This document shows, piece after piece, positions 35,913 through 48,163 of a stretch of DNA of 64,000 bases. Position numbers and translations under genes: made by a program. The stretch lies in NCBI RefSeq assembly GCF_001039355.2, contig NW_019775477.1, positions 62,001 to 126,000 on the forward strand. The letters run 5' to 3'. Origin of the DNA: Lingula anatina. Lineage: Eukaryota > Brachiopoda > Lingulata > Lingulida > Lingulidae. The notes under the pieces were generated by a model. That model searched no databases and was not told where the DNA came from. It was given only the letters and a program-made list of their open reading frames with translations. The first letter of the stretch is position 1. The number at the start of each line of letters is the position of its first letter.

Positions 35913-38146
35913 TAATGAATACATCATCTCTCTTTCAATAGAAATTTGATAAAACGTTTTACAGACGGGTGCAGGTTCAAAGTGACAAGCGCATACGTAT
36001 GCAAATTCAGATTTTTTATGTAAATTGACTGTTATTAGATATATCTTGCTGGTCTTGTTATATGCATATGAGGACAATCTTTGGCTTGTCTTGTTGATAC
36101 AGACCTAACACCTAATGTGGAATATTACACTTTGAAAGGCATGTCAAGGTAAAAATGTGTTTTTAAAGAACTACAGGTAATGCACATGTACCGGTAGGGC
36201 TGCTGGCAGTTTTTTTTTTTTTTTTTTTTCATTTTGTCACGACGGTGACCGCGGCATGTTTGCGTTCACTGTAAAAATGGAAAACAACTCGATAAGAAGA
36301 GTAAGGATTTATAGAACCTACAGAATTATGCGCATGCGGGCTCCACTGACCATGATAAAGTAAACATTCGCAGCAAAGTGGGTGATTTACAACACGATAT
36401 TGTTCGGCTTTATATTTTTGCAACTGCAGCAATGCCAGCAAAGTCACAAAATTACCGATGGAAAGGAGGAGGGGTAGGCGACGGTTTTCAATGTCCACTG
36501 AACTACACTGGTTCTTGCGTGCAATGTCCATCGTCCATCGATCAACCTAATGTGTGGCCTGCTCCATTACTGTCAGCATGACGGGTTCTTCGGTCGGTTG
36601 CACGCTCTTTTCACTCTAGAATATTGCTCTCTGCACCCTAATAAGGAATAACAGGTATGTGCTTTCTACCAGGGATGGTAATTAATGAAACAAGAACAAA
36701 ATAAATGGTGAGGCCAATGGTCAGCGGTCACTTGAAAGGCAGAGTGACAATTCGCGTGCCATGTTTTAAAGTGAACAACTGTACACCTACCATATATTAG
36801 CTAAGAGTGCAGTTATCATGACAAAACTCAAAATATGGGGTCAACATATAGCGATTTGTAATACACCAACACACTCGATGTATAATAATACTAACATTTG
36901 TTTTCTGGACAGGACGAAATAGAATCTCTGCTGTCATCTGCGCCATAACTGCTTAGATTTTTTGCATCCCTCGTACCGCTCTCCACGCGCTTTGGCCTAC
37001 ATGTAGTTTGCGGTTGATTAATTAGATTAGACTTCTACCTGGCTTAACCCGTCTTCGTCGACTTTTGTCGTTTAAATGGTGGTACATCAGCAAAATCTCC
37101 GCTGCCCTTCTTCCTGTTTGGTTTTTCTGACTGATGGTTATACCTGCGGTCTTTAAGTTTACATTTACTTGTACGGTAGGCCTACGTCTTAAAACAATAA
37201 ATATCTGCATGTCCACAAGCTAGTTTATTGCGCTGCGATTTAGTCAATTTTTTTTTTCTTTTACAAATACAATTTTAAAACTACGTTAACTGCATTTTCT
37301 CACTCTCCCGTGCATGTGGCCACAGTGCTAGTAATAAGTACATCAGTTTCATGGCCATCCATGGCTGATAACAATAAAAAACATCAACATAGGCTACCAA
37401 AGTCTCGTTTGCAAGTGCACGAAACTACCGCGAAAATTGCGATATTAGCCTACTGCGCAACCTGCTCACCACCACTGCAGCGCCGTTGCCCAGGCAAGCA
37501 AAAGTTATTTATTATCGATTTACTATTTACAATTTCTGTAAATAAAAACAAACCAATGTAAAAACTAGAAAAAAACTGGAGATGGCAGCCTCCGCCAATC
37601 ACCTGCACTAATTAATTGTGGTAGTTGGTAGCTTATCCATTGCACAAGGTCATTGGCCGTATCCCTCAATGGTGTAAAATACTTTCAAACATTATTGGAC
37701 CCAAAATCTTATCATTTTATACTTAGTCCTTTTCTGGGCTATCCTGAAAACTTCATCAAAACCCATACACATGTTTGAGTAAGGCTTCTGAAGGAAAGAA
37801 AGACAGAAAGACAAACGGAGGTGAAAACAAAACCTCCTTGGTAGAGGCCATAGATAAACATGTATTAAAATGTACACATTAAAACATGTATCTCTTAATT
37901 TGATCAACTGATCGACAAAATCTATTCCAGATTGTCTTGAACTTTGGTCAAGTCAAAGTCTCCATGTTCTACGTATATTGCCATCGAAAAGGAAAAATAA
38001 GTCGGCAATAATGGCCTTCTTGAATGCAAGGCGTACTGTTTAGAAGAGTTATTATTAATAAATACCTGTATATTTGGCAAGTTAGACAAAGATAACACAT
38101 TACAGCATTTCTGAAAAAAATTTCAAAGACGGCGGTCCAGCTGATA
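35913..38146. other. Intergenic stretch
   Basis: A T-run at about 36210-36229 is the only clear feature. Open frames (36229-36531 minus, 37310-37561 plus) are short and resemble nothing I know. No RNA gene recognised. Confidence 0.5.
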
Positions 38147-38334
38147 GACTGGGTTCCCATGCCTAGATCATTCTAACAGGATCGATCCATCTCCAATGGG
38201 TTTTTCGCTAAATTTCTTTCCGCTTAAGCGGCTTGATGACTTACACGCCCACTGAAGCTGCTAAACGATAAATGAAAATCCCCTAGCAGCTTCAGTAGGC
38301 GTGGCAGACATCTAGGGGGGCTGGGAATGGTCCC
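38147..38334. mobile_element. Foldback MITE, family A, copy 4 (right end truncated)
   Basis: Starts GGGTTCCCATGCCTAGATCA. The turn is GCTGCTAAACGATAAATGAA and CCCCTAGCAGCTTCAGTAGG. After GACAGACATCTAGG it jumps to GGGCTGGGAATGGTCCC, so most of the distal right arm is deleted. Confidence 0.8.
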
Positions 38335-38639
38335 ATATTGGATGTTACTTCAAATGGGACAATGAAACGATGTGCCAACCCTGAGTAATTTACCTGCACT
38401 TGACGAGATCGGCCCTGCATCCGCCGCATCTGGCTGTAATGGCTGGTCAGCTTGACCTTGGTCGGCTCGACTTCTTTCTATCTGGCATAGGTCAAGGTTA
38501 GGAACGCCATTTGTCAGAAAGGTGTACAGGGTTTTATGGCATACACTCATGCAATTGCTTTGCACTGTGTGAATGGGTCACTGTGAGACTATTTCATACA
38601 TGCCTTTATTACATTTCGACTATATAATTGCAATTATCG

Positions 38640-39085
38640 TTTTTTATGGGTGTCCGCAGGAAAATAAAAGGTCTACAACGTATTCAAAATATTACTGCTA
38701 GAGTTCTTACCTGGCAACAGTCACGTTACCTTTATTCTCAAACAACTTCACTGGCTACCGGTATCTACATGTATAATAGCACGGATTCTTTAGTGTATGC
38801 TCACGCCGCTTTTTACAGCTTGGTCCCACCATATTTGCGGGATCTTTTACCAACTTACGAACATTTATCAACTAACGAGACCCCCACTCCATTTATACGC
38901 TCTTCCGACCATTTACTCTTAAGACCACGGCAAAGCTAGACGTCTCACATATGGTGACAATTCGTTTAAAGTACCTGTACCTAGGGAATGGAATTTACTC
39001 CCACTTTTACTACGTAGGATAGACTCTCCTGCTTCTTTTTAAAATGATCTCCAGGCTTATGTTTTTAAAAAAATTATGAATAGAA
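38640..39085 (+). pseudogene. LINE-type (non-LTR) ORF2 3' remnant
   Basis: The frame from 38640 gives RKIKGLQRIQNITARVLT, then FYSLVPPYLRDLLPTY and RSSDHLLLRPR. This is the pattern at the C-terminal end of many animal non-LTR reverse transcriptases (LQRIQN-AAR, PPYL-DLL, LRS). It hits a stop at about 38936, but another frame continues with TYGDNSFKVPVPREWNLLP, RRIDSPASF, a stop, then AYVFKKI, again as expected for this region. At least one frameshift and two stops make it a dead fragment. No RT core or 5' part is present nearby. Confidence 0.75.
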
Positions 39086-39920
39086 TTTTAATGAATGACT
39101 TTTCTAAGTGAGTGATTTTAAACATAACAATTTTTGTTTCAATATTATTTGTTTTAATCAATTTTTCCTGCTATTATCTTTTTTCTTTTCTTTTACAAGT
39201 TTTTATTCTTTTTTATTTTTAACGTTTTATTAGACTAGCTGAATAAATAATTCAAAAGCACTAAATCAATTTAAATCCTGCACACAGACACACACACGCA
39301 CACACACACACACACACACATTCACTTGTACAAGCACATTACAAAAAAATTACAAAAAAACCTTATAACATTACTATGCATAGCATAACACAAATAGATA
39401 TTTTAACACTTTGCAAACCATGGATATATTACTAAAACAGATACTATAAAATCGCAATAAATAAGCACATTAGTAGCAGTATTATGATCATGCACTACAT
39501 AGACACATATTCAGACCAATATGATGACATTGCAATACTGGCGCACATCACAAAGAGATGTCATGAGGTTCATTGCAGTACGTACCAGTAGGCACATTGT
39601 AAAAACATATATATTATACATCTTATTATTTACATATGTTGCATTATGTCACACCCTTGCAATACATGCCAGTAGGCATATTGTACAAACGTGTACTATA
39701 TTTTTATTATTTATTCATGTTGCAATGTAAATTCTACTGCGGTTTTATATTAGGAACGTTAGTCGGTGAGTAATTTGCGAGTAATTTACGTGTAAGTTAT
39801 CTCGGTATATATGTCATATAATACACTGCCGCACTCTTGCGATGCATGCCCTGAACACCCCTCACTGTCGCTCGAAGTGTTCTGGAATAGAGGCCTTTGT
39901 CACTCGGGTTGCATTGTATG

Positions 39921-40101
39921 GGTGCGTTCAGAACCAGTTGATCCAGAGACTAACTACTTGAAAGCGTGTTGAGTTTTAATTGCTCTGCCCCCGCTGGGGC
40001 GGCGAACGTGGGAGGCGGGAATGCATTAATTGCCAAGTGCGCGCCATATTTGATCCGTGAACTAGTTAGCTCGCGGATCAACTGGTTCTGAATACGCCCT
40101 A
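39921..40101. mobile_element. MITE-like element, family B, copy 2
   Basis: Ends GGTGCGTTCAGAACCAGTTG and, inverted, CAACTGGTTCTGAATACGCC. The inner part is CG-rich (GGGGCGGCGAACGTGGGAGG) and includes CGCGCCATATTTGATCCGTG, shared with the copy at 21560-21756. Confidence 0.7.
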
Positions 40102-40626
40102 TTATCTCTCACATATTATACTGGCTGCTCAGATCATATACATGTGTGTTCACCAGTTAAATTGTCCCGACGCACTAATAAGCTTCACGGCATAATGGCA
40201 CTGTGGTGAGCCCAGATGGACTTTTAAGTACTTTTATCATTACAATAATATCGAATAACGAATTGGGTCATGCACTTCCGGTGAGACCTTTACAATCATG
40301 GATAGTGTACTAGTATACTTTAATTGGTGAACAGGGCTGCTGATATTGCTGAATACACATATATAATACGGATATTGTACCAGTTATATCCAAGTGCTGG
40401 TACCAGTACTAGCTGGAAGGGGAAGGAGGCAGAGGTGTCTCAACGCCGTATACACAGTTCGTTGGGGACGAAGATTCATTGGGAGGTCACAGGTAAAATA
40501 ATAGATATTTTTGGGCTATTCTTTTTGTTCTAATTCATTCTTCAGCCGAACATATTTTTTATCTTACCGCGTCTAATCAAATAAAAAACGAAACGCATTT
40601 TCACATATGTCCCGTACCCATTTGCC

Positions 40627-40893
40627 CCAGTTTTCGGTCTTAGACCCCATCCCCATAGACCCCATCGGTCTACTTGGATCGGCCCAACTCTGCGGGAACT
40701 CTCGTTTAGTGCAATCAGCTTAACTGAATGACATATGCCTCCTCGAGTTTCCAACGTACTCGTATGATCGCCAGCTTCTCTGTATTTTACGTTAGGAGGC
40801 CTGTTATTCAGTTAAGCTAAGCTGATTGCAGTCAGCGAGAGTTCCAGCAGAGTCAGGTCGATTCACGTAGACCGATGGCTTCTATGGGAATTG
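40627..40893. mobile_element. Diverged foldback element resembling family A
   Basis: Left arm AACTCTCGTTTAGTGCAATC AGCTTAACTGAAT and right arm ATTCAGTTAAGCTAAGCTGA TTGCAGTCAGCGAGAGTT are inverted copies, with CCCATCGGTCTACTTGGATC and GATTCACGTAGACCGATGG outside. The layout matches family A but the sequence is clearly diverged. Confidence 0.65.
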
Positions 40894-42392
40894 GGCCTAC
40901 AGACATGTTACTGAGGAAAGTTGGCCTGTAAATTTCCATGTAGCCAAAATTTTTATCGAATGTAAAGGATTGAAGTATGCAAATGAAGAAAACAATATTA
41001 CAATAAAGTTATGAAAAAAGTAGTATATATGAAACTGATATGACTAATAATTAAAGAACAGCAAAACCTTTCAAATTTTATTTTGCAAGGTGTTGGCTAG
41101 GGTCAAGTGAAAGAAAAGGTAGAGTTAATGTTTAAAAGGGTATTCTCATTGTAATAACCGTGGAGTAGTATTTTGTAAGCTAAATGCAGTCAGTGAAAAG
41201 TCGTTGTGACACTACGGCGTGACGTGCCCTCCATTGAGCAGTTGTGAATATCTATTGTTTGCACCCATTTTGTAGCCGCCACAAGAATGTTGCGGTTTCC
41301 ACATGCACTTTCGTCAATCTACTGAGATATGTTAATTGTTTACATCAATTTGAAGTCTCTCGTTGATGTACAGCTGGCATCGCCCCCTTCCTTATCCATG
41401 CGTGTTGTGGACACGTTATCCAACAGACGCGGGTATATATACTCCCCCGTACTACCACATATCTGTATCTGTATCTGTCCATATACGTCTAAAGAGACCA
41501 ATACTGGTATGAAATAGACGGGTAGAAGAGAGCGCATGGAAAACTTAGTCAAATAGTAGTCCTGATCTAAAGCTTTCAACAGTTTCAGCGTTTCTTGTTG
41601 ATCACTGAGTCCATTCCAATCGGAAACTGTTCTGATGAAGAAAGAGTTTTTCTGACGAGTGTTTTACAACGTTGTAAGCGAAAGCAGCGACTGTTATTAG
41701 TACTATTCAGGTACATAGTGCAAATGTACCCTCTACCATGGCGGCAGATATTTAGGCACATTTTTCTCCAACCACAGCTAGAAGATTGACTATATTTAGC
41801 CAGAGACAGTATCTGTGAATGTGGAAAAACTGTCAGTGGCCCCGGTAGAGTAGTGCATACAGATGATACGCGACTACGCTACACCACGAGTCAGCCAGTG
41901 CACTGAAATTTCGCTTCTCTACTTCATCATTTGCCTCTTTACAGACAGAGAGCGGTGAGTTGCATGTACCAAGGTGCTCTCAAGCTAATGGAGGGGAGGT
42001 GTCACATGGGCCATTCCACAATTGCAAAAAAAAAAAAAAAAAAAGGACGCACATGTTTGGTGTAATATTTGCACAGTTTTGACTTGCTCCATTTTTCGCT
42101 CGTTTATTCTAAAATGGAAAGGAATCAACGGTAATAAAAAGTGATTTCAAACACTTTTGAGAATATATTGCACATTTTGTGACTAAAATGTTCACTTTTT
42201 TGTCGAATGACCTATATACACGCACTATACGAAGCGCGATTGATAATTACAAACATTCCTTGCTGACTTACACCATGGGGCTGCGAGAACAAAGAAAAAA
42301 CTTGCGAAATCGACATGTTGCAGGTTGTTTTAGCCCGTTTGTGGCTTACTGAATTACGCATGCAGACACGGGCTTCTACGGGTTACTTACTT

Positions 42393-42612
42393 AGACTGGG
42401 TTCTCAAAGATTTAGATCGATCCATCTGGATCGACCTAAGTCCCGGGGGGTTCACGCTAAATTGCAGTCAGCTGAGCGCGCGTGAAAGTTAATTACCTCC
42501 TAACAGCTTTTAGTAGGCGGGACAGACATTAAAGCCGGCTAGGCTGACAGCAATCTAGTGAGACTCCCCACGGAGATAGATCGATCTAAAAATCTGTGGG
42601 AATGCAGTCTTA
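42393..42612. mobile_element. Foldback MITE, family A, copy 5
   Basis: Left arm from GACTGGGTTCTCAAAG through GATCGATCCATCTGGATCGA and CACGCTAAATTGCAGTCAGC; turn near TTAATTACCTCCTAACAGC; right arm TAGTAGGCGGGACAGACATT, AATCTAGTGAGACTCC, GAGATAGATCGATC. A diverged copy, with partial similarity continuing at 42613-42660. Confidence 0.75.
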
Positions 42613-43899
42613 GACCCCATTCCCATACCTATATCGGGTTCACGATTTGGGGACATATACCGTATCTCCCGACCTTCTAATTCAGACTGACTTTTCTGTC
42701 TTTCCTTTCGTTAGAACACGTGTCGATAAAATATGTGTCGTTTCCCCACTTTAAAACACTCAGTGTAATGCATCTGGTGACTTCATTCACATACATAAAG
42801 GAATATCTCACTCAGTACTGCATTTACAGTATGTACATCCTTTTATATTAGTAGTAATTCCTTTACTTAAAACATGCCAAGAAAGCTGAAAGACGTCGAT
42901 GATGGCTTTTAAAATGGGATATACAGTAGACAGACGTTACGTAATACATTTTCAATATACAGGGGTACATGTAAAGTAGGTTAACAGCTCAAGCAATTGA
43001 AGTTACGCATAGTAATGTAGCTCTGTAGTATAATTTGTCACTTCAGTGATTAAGGAAGCGTTGTTATATATCTGTATCCACGGGCCTTTTATCATGGCGG
43101 GATATTCAAGAGTTAAATTTAAACTTTTTTGTTTTATTGTGCTTCATGTAGAAGTCTGTATTTAAACCTGTTACAAAATGGAAGAAGAGACTTTCGAGTA
43201 ATTTTGTGACAGACTAGAAGCGAACCCTGTGGTCAGAGAGTTGCCCATAAAACCCTGTAGGCCACAAACATATAAATACAGCCTCCACCATGTCAATTCT
43301 GCCCAAGATGCGATACTGTTGTATCAAGTTCAGCAGTCCTTGCTCTGTGTGCAATGTTATTTCTGTAGTTAATGTTATGAATGGCCACAAGGTGGCACGA
43401 GTTACCAGTTTGATCCATACACATTAAATTGTCGTTCTACGTGATGTAATAAATTATAATCATTTATATGCAAATAGGTGATTAGAATTATATTGACGTC
43501 CACCATCAATGCAATTATTTCGCGAAACAGATTAAACTACATGTAGTATATATTTAACAAGTCAAAAACAAAACTGTCATTAATTCGCTGTCATGTTCAG
43601 AACTACGAATATATACCGGTAGCTGCAGCGCATGCATAGAAAACCCAACAGAAATGACTAAAAAGATGCAGTTAAATTCAATAAGGTCGCTAGATAATAT
43701 ATTAATGTTACTTATTAGAGAGGTAATTAATGTTACTTATTAAAAATGCAATGCATACGGGCACATATATGTATAAGAGAGAAAAGTAGAAAAGACGACT
43801 AAAGTAAAATTATACAGAAGCATTAAGCTGAGTTAACAGGCCAGGTCATTATGAGCTCGATTGCATTAAAACAAATTTGGTTTACTTTCAGCTCTTACA

Positions 43900-45186
43900 A
43901 TGGCAGCTGCGCTCACGAGCATAATTCGAGTTTTCTTGGTGGGTGACGTGATGATTGGGCGAGGTATAGACCAAATCCTGCCTTACCATTGTAAACCGTG
44001 GATGTACAGGGATTTCAGGAACGATTCCAGAGAGTACGCCCAACTTGCCATAGACAAGAACGGTCCCCTGCCAAAAGAGATCGGGATGGATTACGTATGG
44101 GGAGATGCGCTACAGATCCTGCAAGAGAAACAACCAGACTTTCGCTTAATAAACTTAGAAACAGCCATCACCACCAGCGAAACCGCATGGCTGGGAAAAC
44201 GCGTTCAGTACCGCACACACCCTCGGCACGTGGAAACTTTGCAAGCAGCCGGAGTGGACTGTTGTGTTCTGAGTAACAACCACGTGCTAGATTGGGGCTA
44301 CCCCGGTCTGGCTGAGACTCTTACAACTCTGAAAAAGGCCAACATGAAGTATGTTGGTGCAGGAGAAAATATATTTGAAGCTCAGAAGCCGGCGATCTTT
44401 GAAATTCCGAATAAGGGACGCATCGTAGTCTTTGGGGCGTGTCATACTTCAGGTCTCGTAAATGAAGAATGGAACGCTACAGAGACAAAATCGGGAGTGA
44501 ACCTTCTTAGTTTTGAGGATATCCCATATGTGGTGAAACAACTTGCAGATCAAGTAAAGAAAGTCGAGAAACCGGGAGACATCGTGATTCTTTCCATCCA
44601 CTGGGGACCTAACTACAAATGGTTAAGTTCTCCTATGGAGAGGGAATTTGCACATGCCGCCATAGACGTTGCCGGCGTGGACGTAATTCACGGCCATTCC
44701 TCGCACCATGTAAAAGGCATAGAGGTTTACAATGGCAAACTCATCATGTACGGTTGTGGAGATATTGTCAGTGACTACGAAGGGACCCCTACCCCATTAC
44801 ACAAGCGCCCATTTCACAACGTGCGCAGCCTTATGTATTTCGCCGATATTGATCCACTTACGGGAGAAGTTGTTGACTTCAAAATGATTCCCACAATGAT
44901 GAAAAATCTACGTGTGAACAGAGCCGATGAAGAAGCTTCAAGCTGGCTTTATGCAAAGATGTCAGAGTTGTGTGAGGAACTCGGTGGAGGAGTGCAGTGG
45001 GACGGTAGCGAACTGAGACTAGTGTTACAGTCTGGTGGAACGACGCACTTCTTCACACAAGGGATAGGCTGGACAGGATCTGCAAAGTGTACAATTATAT
45101 TGATACTGCTAATCTTCGTTCTCACCATAATTGCGTGCAAGTCATGTATATTTAGAAAAGTAGTTAATCTCCATAAATGTCGCTAA
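43900..45186 (+). CDS. CapA / PGA_cap-domain protein with C-terminal membrane segment
   Basis: A single uninterrupted coding exon of 428 residues. It belongs to the CapA family (poly-gamma-glutamate capsule synthesis protein; metallophosphatase-like fold), common in bacteria and present in some animals. Visible motifs: FLVGDVMIGRG near the start, RLINLETAIT (about residue 80), VLSNNHVLDWGYPG (about 125), ILSIHWGPNYKW (about 230) and DVIHGHSSHHVKG (about 260), the last carrying putative metal ligands. Residues about 395-417 are strongly hydrophobic (IILILLIFVLTIIAC), followed by a basic tail, so it is probably C-terminally membrane-anchored. No signal peptide is obvious. A splice acceptor (TTTACTTTCAG, ending 43891) sits 8 bases before the ATG, so the mRNA has an upstream non-coding exon. 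Its role in animals is unknown. Confidence 0.9.
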   Translation: MAAALTSIIRVFLVGDVMIGRGIDQILPYHCKPWMYRDFRNDSREYAQLAIDKNGPLPKEIGMDYVWGDALQILQEKQPDFRLINLETAITTSETAWLGKRVQYRTHPRHVETLQAAGVDCCVLSNNHVLDWGYPGLAETLTTLKKANMKYVGAGENIFEAQKPAIFEIPNKGRIVVFGACHTSGLVNEEWNATETKSGVNLLSFEDIPYVVKQLADQVKKVEKPGDIVILSIHWGPNYKWLSSPMEREFAHAAIDVAGVDVIHGHSSHHVKGIEVYNGKLIMYGCGDIVSDYEGTPTPLHKRPFHNVRSLMYFADIDPLTGEVVDFKMIPTMMKNLRVNRADEEASSWLYAKMSELCEELGGGVQWDGSELRLVLQSGGTTHFFTQGIGWTGSAKCTIILILLIFVLTIIACKSCIFRKVVNLHKCR

Positions 45187-48163
45187 AATGTTTTCCTATT
45201 TATTGTCATCGTATTATGCACTTTGCAGGCCGTTTTGTACATGTACTTGTAGGCTACAAATGTCAGTTATCTCTCCAAAATACTGCCCTGCATGTAGGCC
45301 CTACAATCGGGCTGTTTTTGATAAGCACGAAGATATATAACTAAGCTAGAATGCCGTCAATCGATGAATGATTTATAACATTCACCAAATTATTGATAGA
45401 TCCTGACTAGTATGTATTATTCTTCTTTACGCTGGTTGTGGGTTTTGTGCTATATGTAACCGGTAAACTATAAGTATTTAAATATTTCACAATCTTTACA
45501 AGCGAAATTTCCCTGTCTCCATCATCACACAATTATTTCAAAAATTAGAAACGTAGAACTTAACGAAAGAATTTTTGCCAGAGGTTTTGGATATGGTAGT
45601 CTATAATTTGGTAATTATGAGAAAAGCACTGAAATTTCCAATTTTCCAATAATTTTGTAATATATTTGTCAAAAAATAATTAGATAGATGAATAAATGAG
45701 AGCATACGAAATAAAAATAATTCATTCTCCTATAATAAACGTACGCTTCCAGGCATGGCGGAAATAATGATGGTAGGCCTATAGGTGCAGGTTCTTTCAA
45801 GGGCCTGCAAAATTCTGAATATTGTGTGCCTAGATTCTGCACACTGATTAATTGCAGGCCTTGATTTTCCACAGGCACACATATATAATTAGTCCATAGA
45901 GATGAAAGAACGCTTTTCTTCCCCAAAAACACTACCATTACAAATTTTTTATTTCCCTGCATCATTACTTCCCCATACCTTCCCTACCCCGCAACGTAAA
46001 AATGCGACTCACAACCATAACTGTCACTTTTAAAACCGCGCTGTAAATACAAAATTATTTGGGCCTCAAAAGTGACATCAAGAAAATGGGCATTCGCAAA
46101 CCGATGACGGACGTAACGATGGGGGTAATATCATATAATTCTGTTTGAGGAGCAACGACCGATGTAGCCTACAGTAGGCTACATAAAATTTTACCAGAGG
46201 GGGGATTTTCCTGGCAAAATTGGGGGTTCTTTCGAACCCTCCAGGCTACGGACCTGCATTATAAAGGGTTACCTAATTTAATGCAGAGGTCGGGGTGGTC
46301 ATAAAAAAGTCCCCCACGACTACAAGTAAAGGCACATGCACACCTGTAGGGTCGACCCTCACAATTCGTTATCCCTGTAAATAACTGGTGATCTTAGAAT
46401 TTGTTGAGTAGTCCTTTTTATCAAACTTTTATCAGTCTTTGGCAATGTGTCTATCGTATTAATTAACCTATGTATTATTCATGTCGACCAGCATCTTGAG
46501 TGCATAGTTTTTCGTGTACGATCAATTTTACACTGCTCACGCGATACCATCTTCAGATTTGATATGGCGGGTCTCTCGATCAGCAATCCGCAGCCGGACC
46601 CTCAATCGCGAGTAAGTAAGTAAGTGATTCAGTTGAAAAATATGAATAAATAATAAATCGGTATTTATTGCACTATGGTAGGTCAAATAACAGATGAGTA
46701 TAGAGTTCGTGTGGTAGCTGAGATTCAAGGATAAACGATGTCAAAAGATGTCGTTATTTTTCGCTTCAACCCACCTTCCGCCTTGACCTAGTTTCGAAAC
46801 GAGGTTTTCAGGGAAATAGACAAAACACTTCCACTTTCGCTTTGTAGTTCAGTAGCCAAAACTCCTCTTAGAGTTTCGATTTCGAGTTCTATGTACAGAA
46901 TATATGCATCCCGCATATTGATACGTAAGAAACCTAGAAGGTAAAAGGATTGAATTGGACGACTGAAGATTTATCAAGTAAGTGATGGTAAATCTACCTG
47001 TTCCAGACTTTTTTTAAGCTATGGAGATTTTTTTAATTAAAAATTAAATAACAACCCTGTTACAAATAGCATTAGGATGTGCAGCCACCTTGATAAAACT
47101 ATTGTTATAGCAGTTTAATGTTAGAACTCCCCTTCAGGAGCATGGAAGAGAGTACCAGTAGTTCCAGTGAAGATGAAGACCAGAGAACCCAAGTACCGGT
47201 ACATGTACCGGTAGCAGCAGAACTAAAAGTTAATTGAGACAGGTGTGGTTTTTTTTTATTTTCAAGCAGTGTTACCCCTTCATTGAAAATTAGCGACATC
47301 TGAAGTCATTTCAGGGGTGGAAATTGGTTGCAATCTGTTTTGTGAAATAGGTTGAAAGATTCTGGTAAAAATATTGAAAAATTAAGAAGTTAATTGCGAA
47401 AATAAATCATCAGTTCATGTTCTTTAATGGTAGAGACACTGATTAGTCATCATATAATTAAGTACTAGTACAGTGCCTGTCCTAGGCTTTTTATTGAGTA
47501 ATCTACTGTTAACAAATTTATTAGAATATAAACTTAATTTGCCAAAAGAAATATTACAATGCATTTACCTCAGTCATTTTAAAGGAACAAGATACAGGTT
47601 AATTAAGACATTTTGGTGAGGAATAAATGCTGTTTCTGTTTTTATTCTTGGAACTTGGTCAGTTATTAATTCTTAACCCTGTTAAGTGTCTTGTTTCATT
47701 TTTGATTGTAAGTATCAGATAAATGATTGGTTTACATTTTATCCCATATACAATACAGTAATTTAATGAAACAAAGTACAAAGTACTTCCTTTTAATAAA
47801 GGTACATATCAGTGTATTTGTGTTCCTGTACTAAAAATACACTGTGACTGTGTCAGAAACGGGGTAACACCAGATTTGAGCTGTAACAATTCTGTCAAGA
47901 CTTGAAGTGCCCATGTAAAAAGTTAATTGTTATAATACTAGTATGTATTTAGTATGCAATATATCATTTTAAAAACATTCTTATTTAATTAAATAAATAA
48001 ATATATATATATGAAATGTTTCAGGTGCTTTAGAGGCCTTAGCTTATCATTAATGAGAAATCAGTTATCTCTAAATAGTATTTTGGAAGGTTATCAGTTT
48101 CTGTAGAATCATATGTGTACTCAGTGACTCAGCACAGTTCAATTGAATGTACATTTTTTTCAG
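45187..48163. other. Stretch between the CapA-like and NO VEIN-like genes
   Basis: About 46194-46260 ends CTACGGACCTGCA, a right end of the TGCAGGCCCGTAGC-type element also seen at 11178-11342. A short frame at 47142 (MEESTSSSSEDEDQ) follows a CAG and could be an upstream exon of the next gene, but its possible donors are all phase 0 and the next exon needs phase 1. Otherwise nothing recognised. Confidence 0.45.

Larger units (their letters stand above)
39086..43890. other. Intergenic, repeat-containing stretch
   Basis: Contains a (CA)n run at about 39290-39320, a family-B MITE at 39921-40101, a foldback at 40627-40893, an A-run at 42027-42045 and a family-A foldback at 42393-42612. No coding exon recognised. 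The 5' UTR exon of the CapA-like gene probably lies here, because its coding exon starts at a splice acceptor. Confidence 0.5.

Noticed and set aside
38350-38565. Minus-strand frame ending GPISSSAG before a GT as an N-terminal exon of transporter copy 2
   Set aside because: The two transporter copies have different numbers of bases between the acceptor and ATG (4 and 5), so this side is probably UTR; no equivalent exists for copy 1.
47142-47228. MEESTSSSSEDEDQ frame as the start exon of the NO VEIN-like gene
   Set aside because: All usable donors are phase 0 while exon 48164-49461 must be entered in phase 1.
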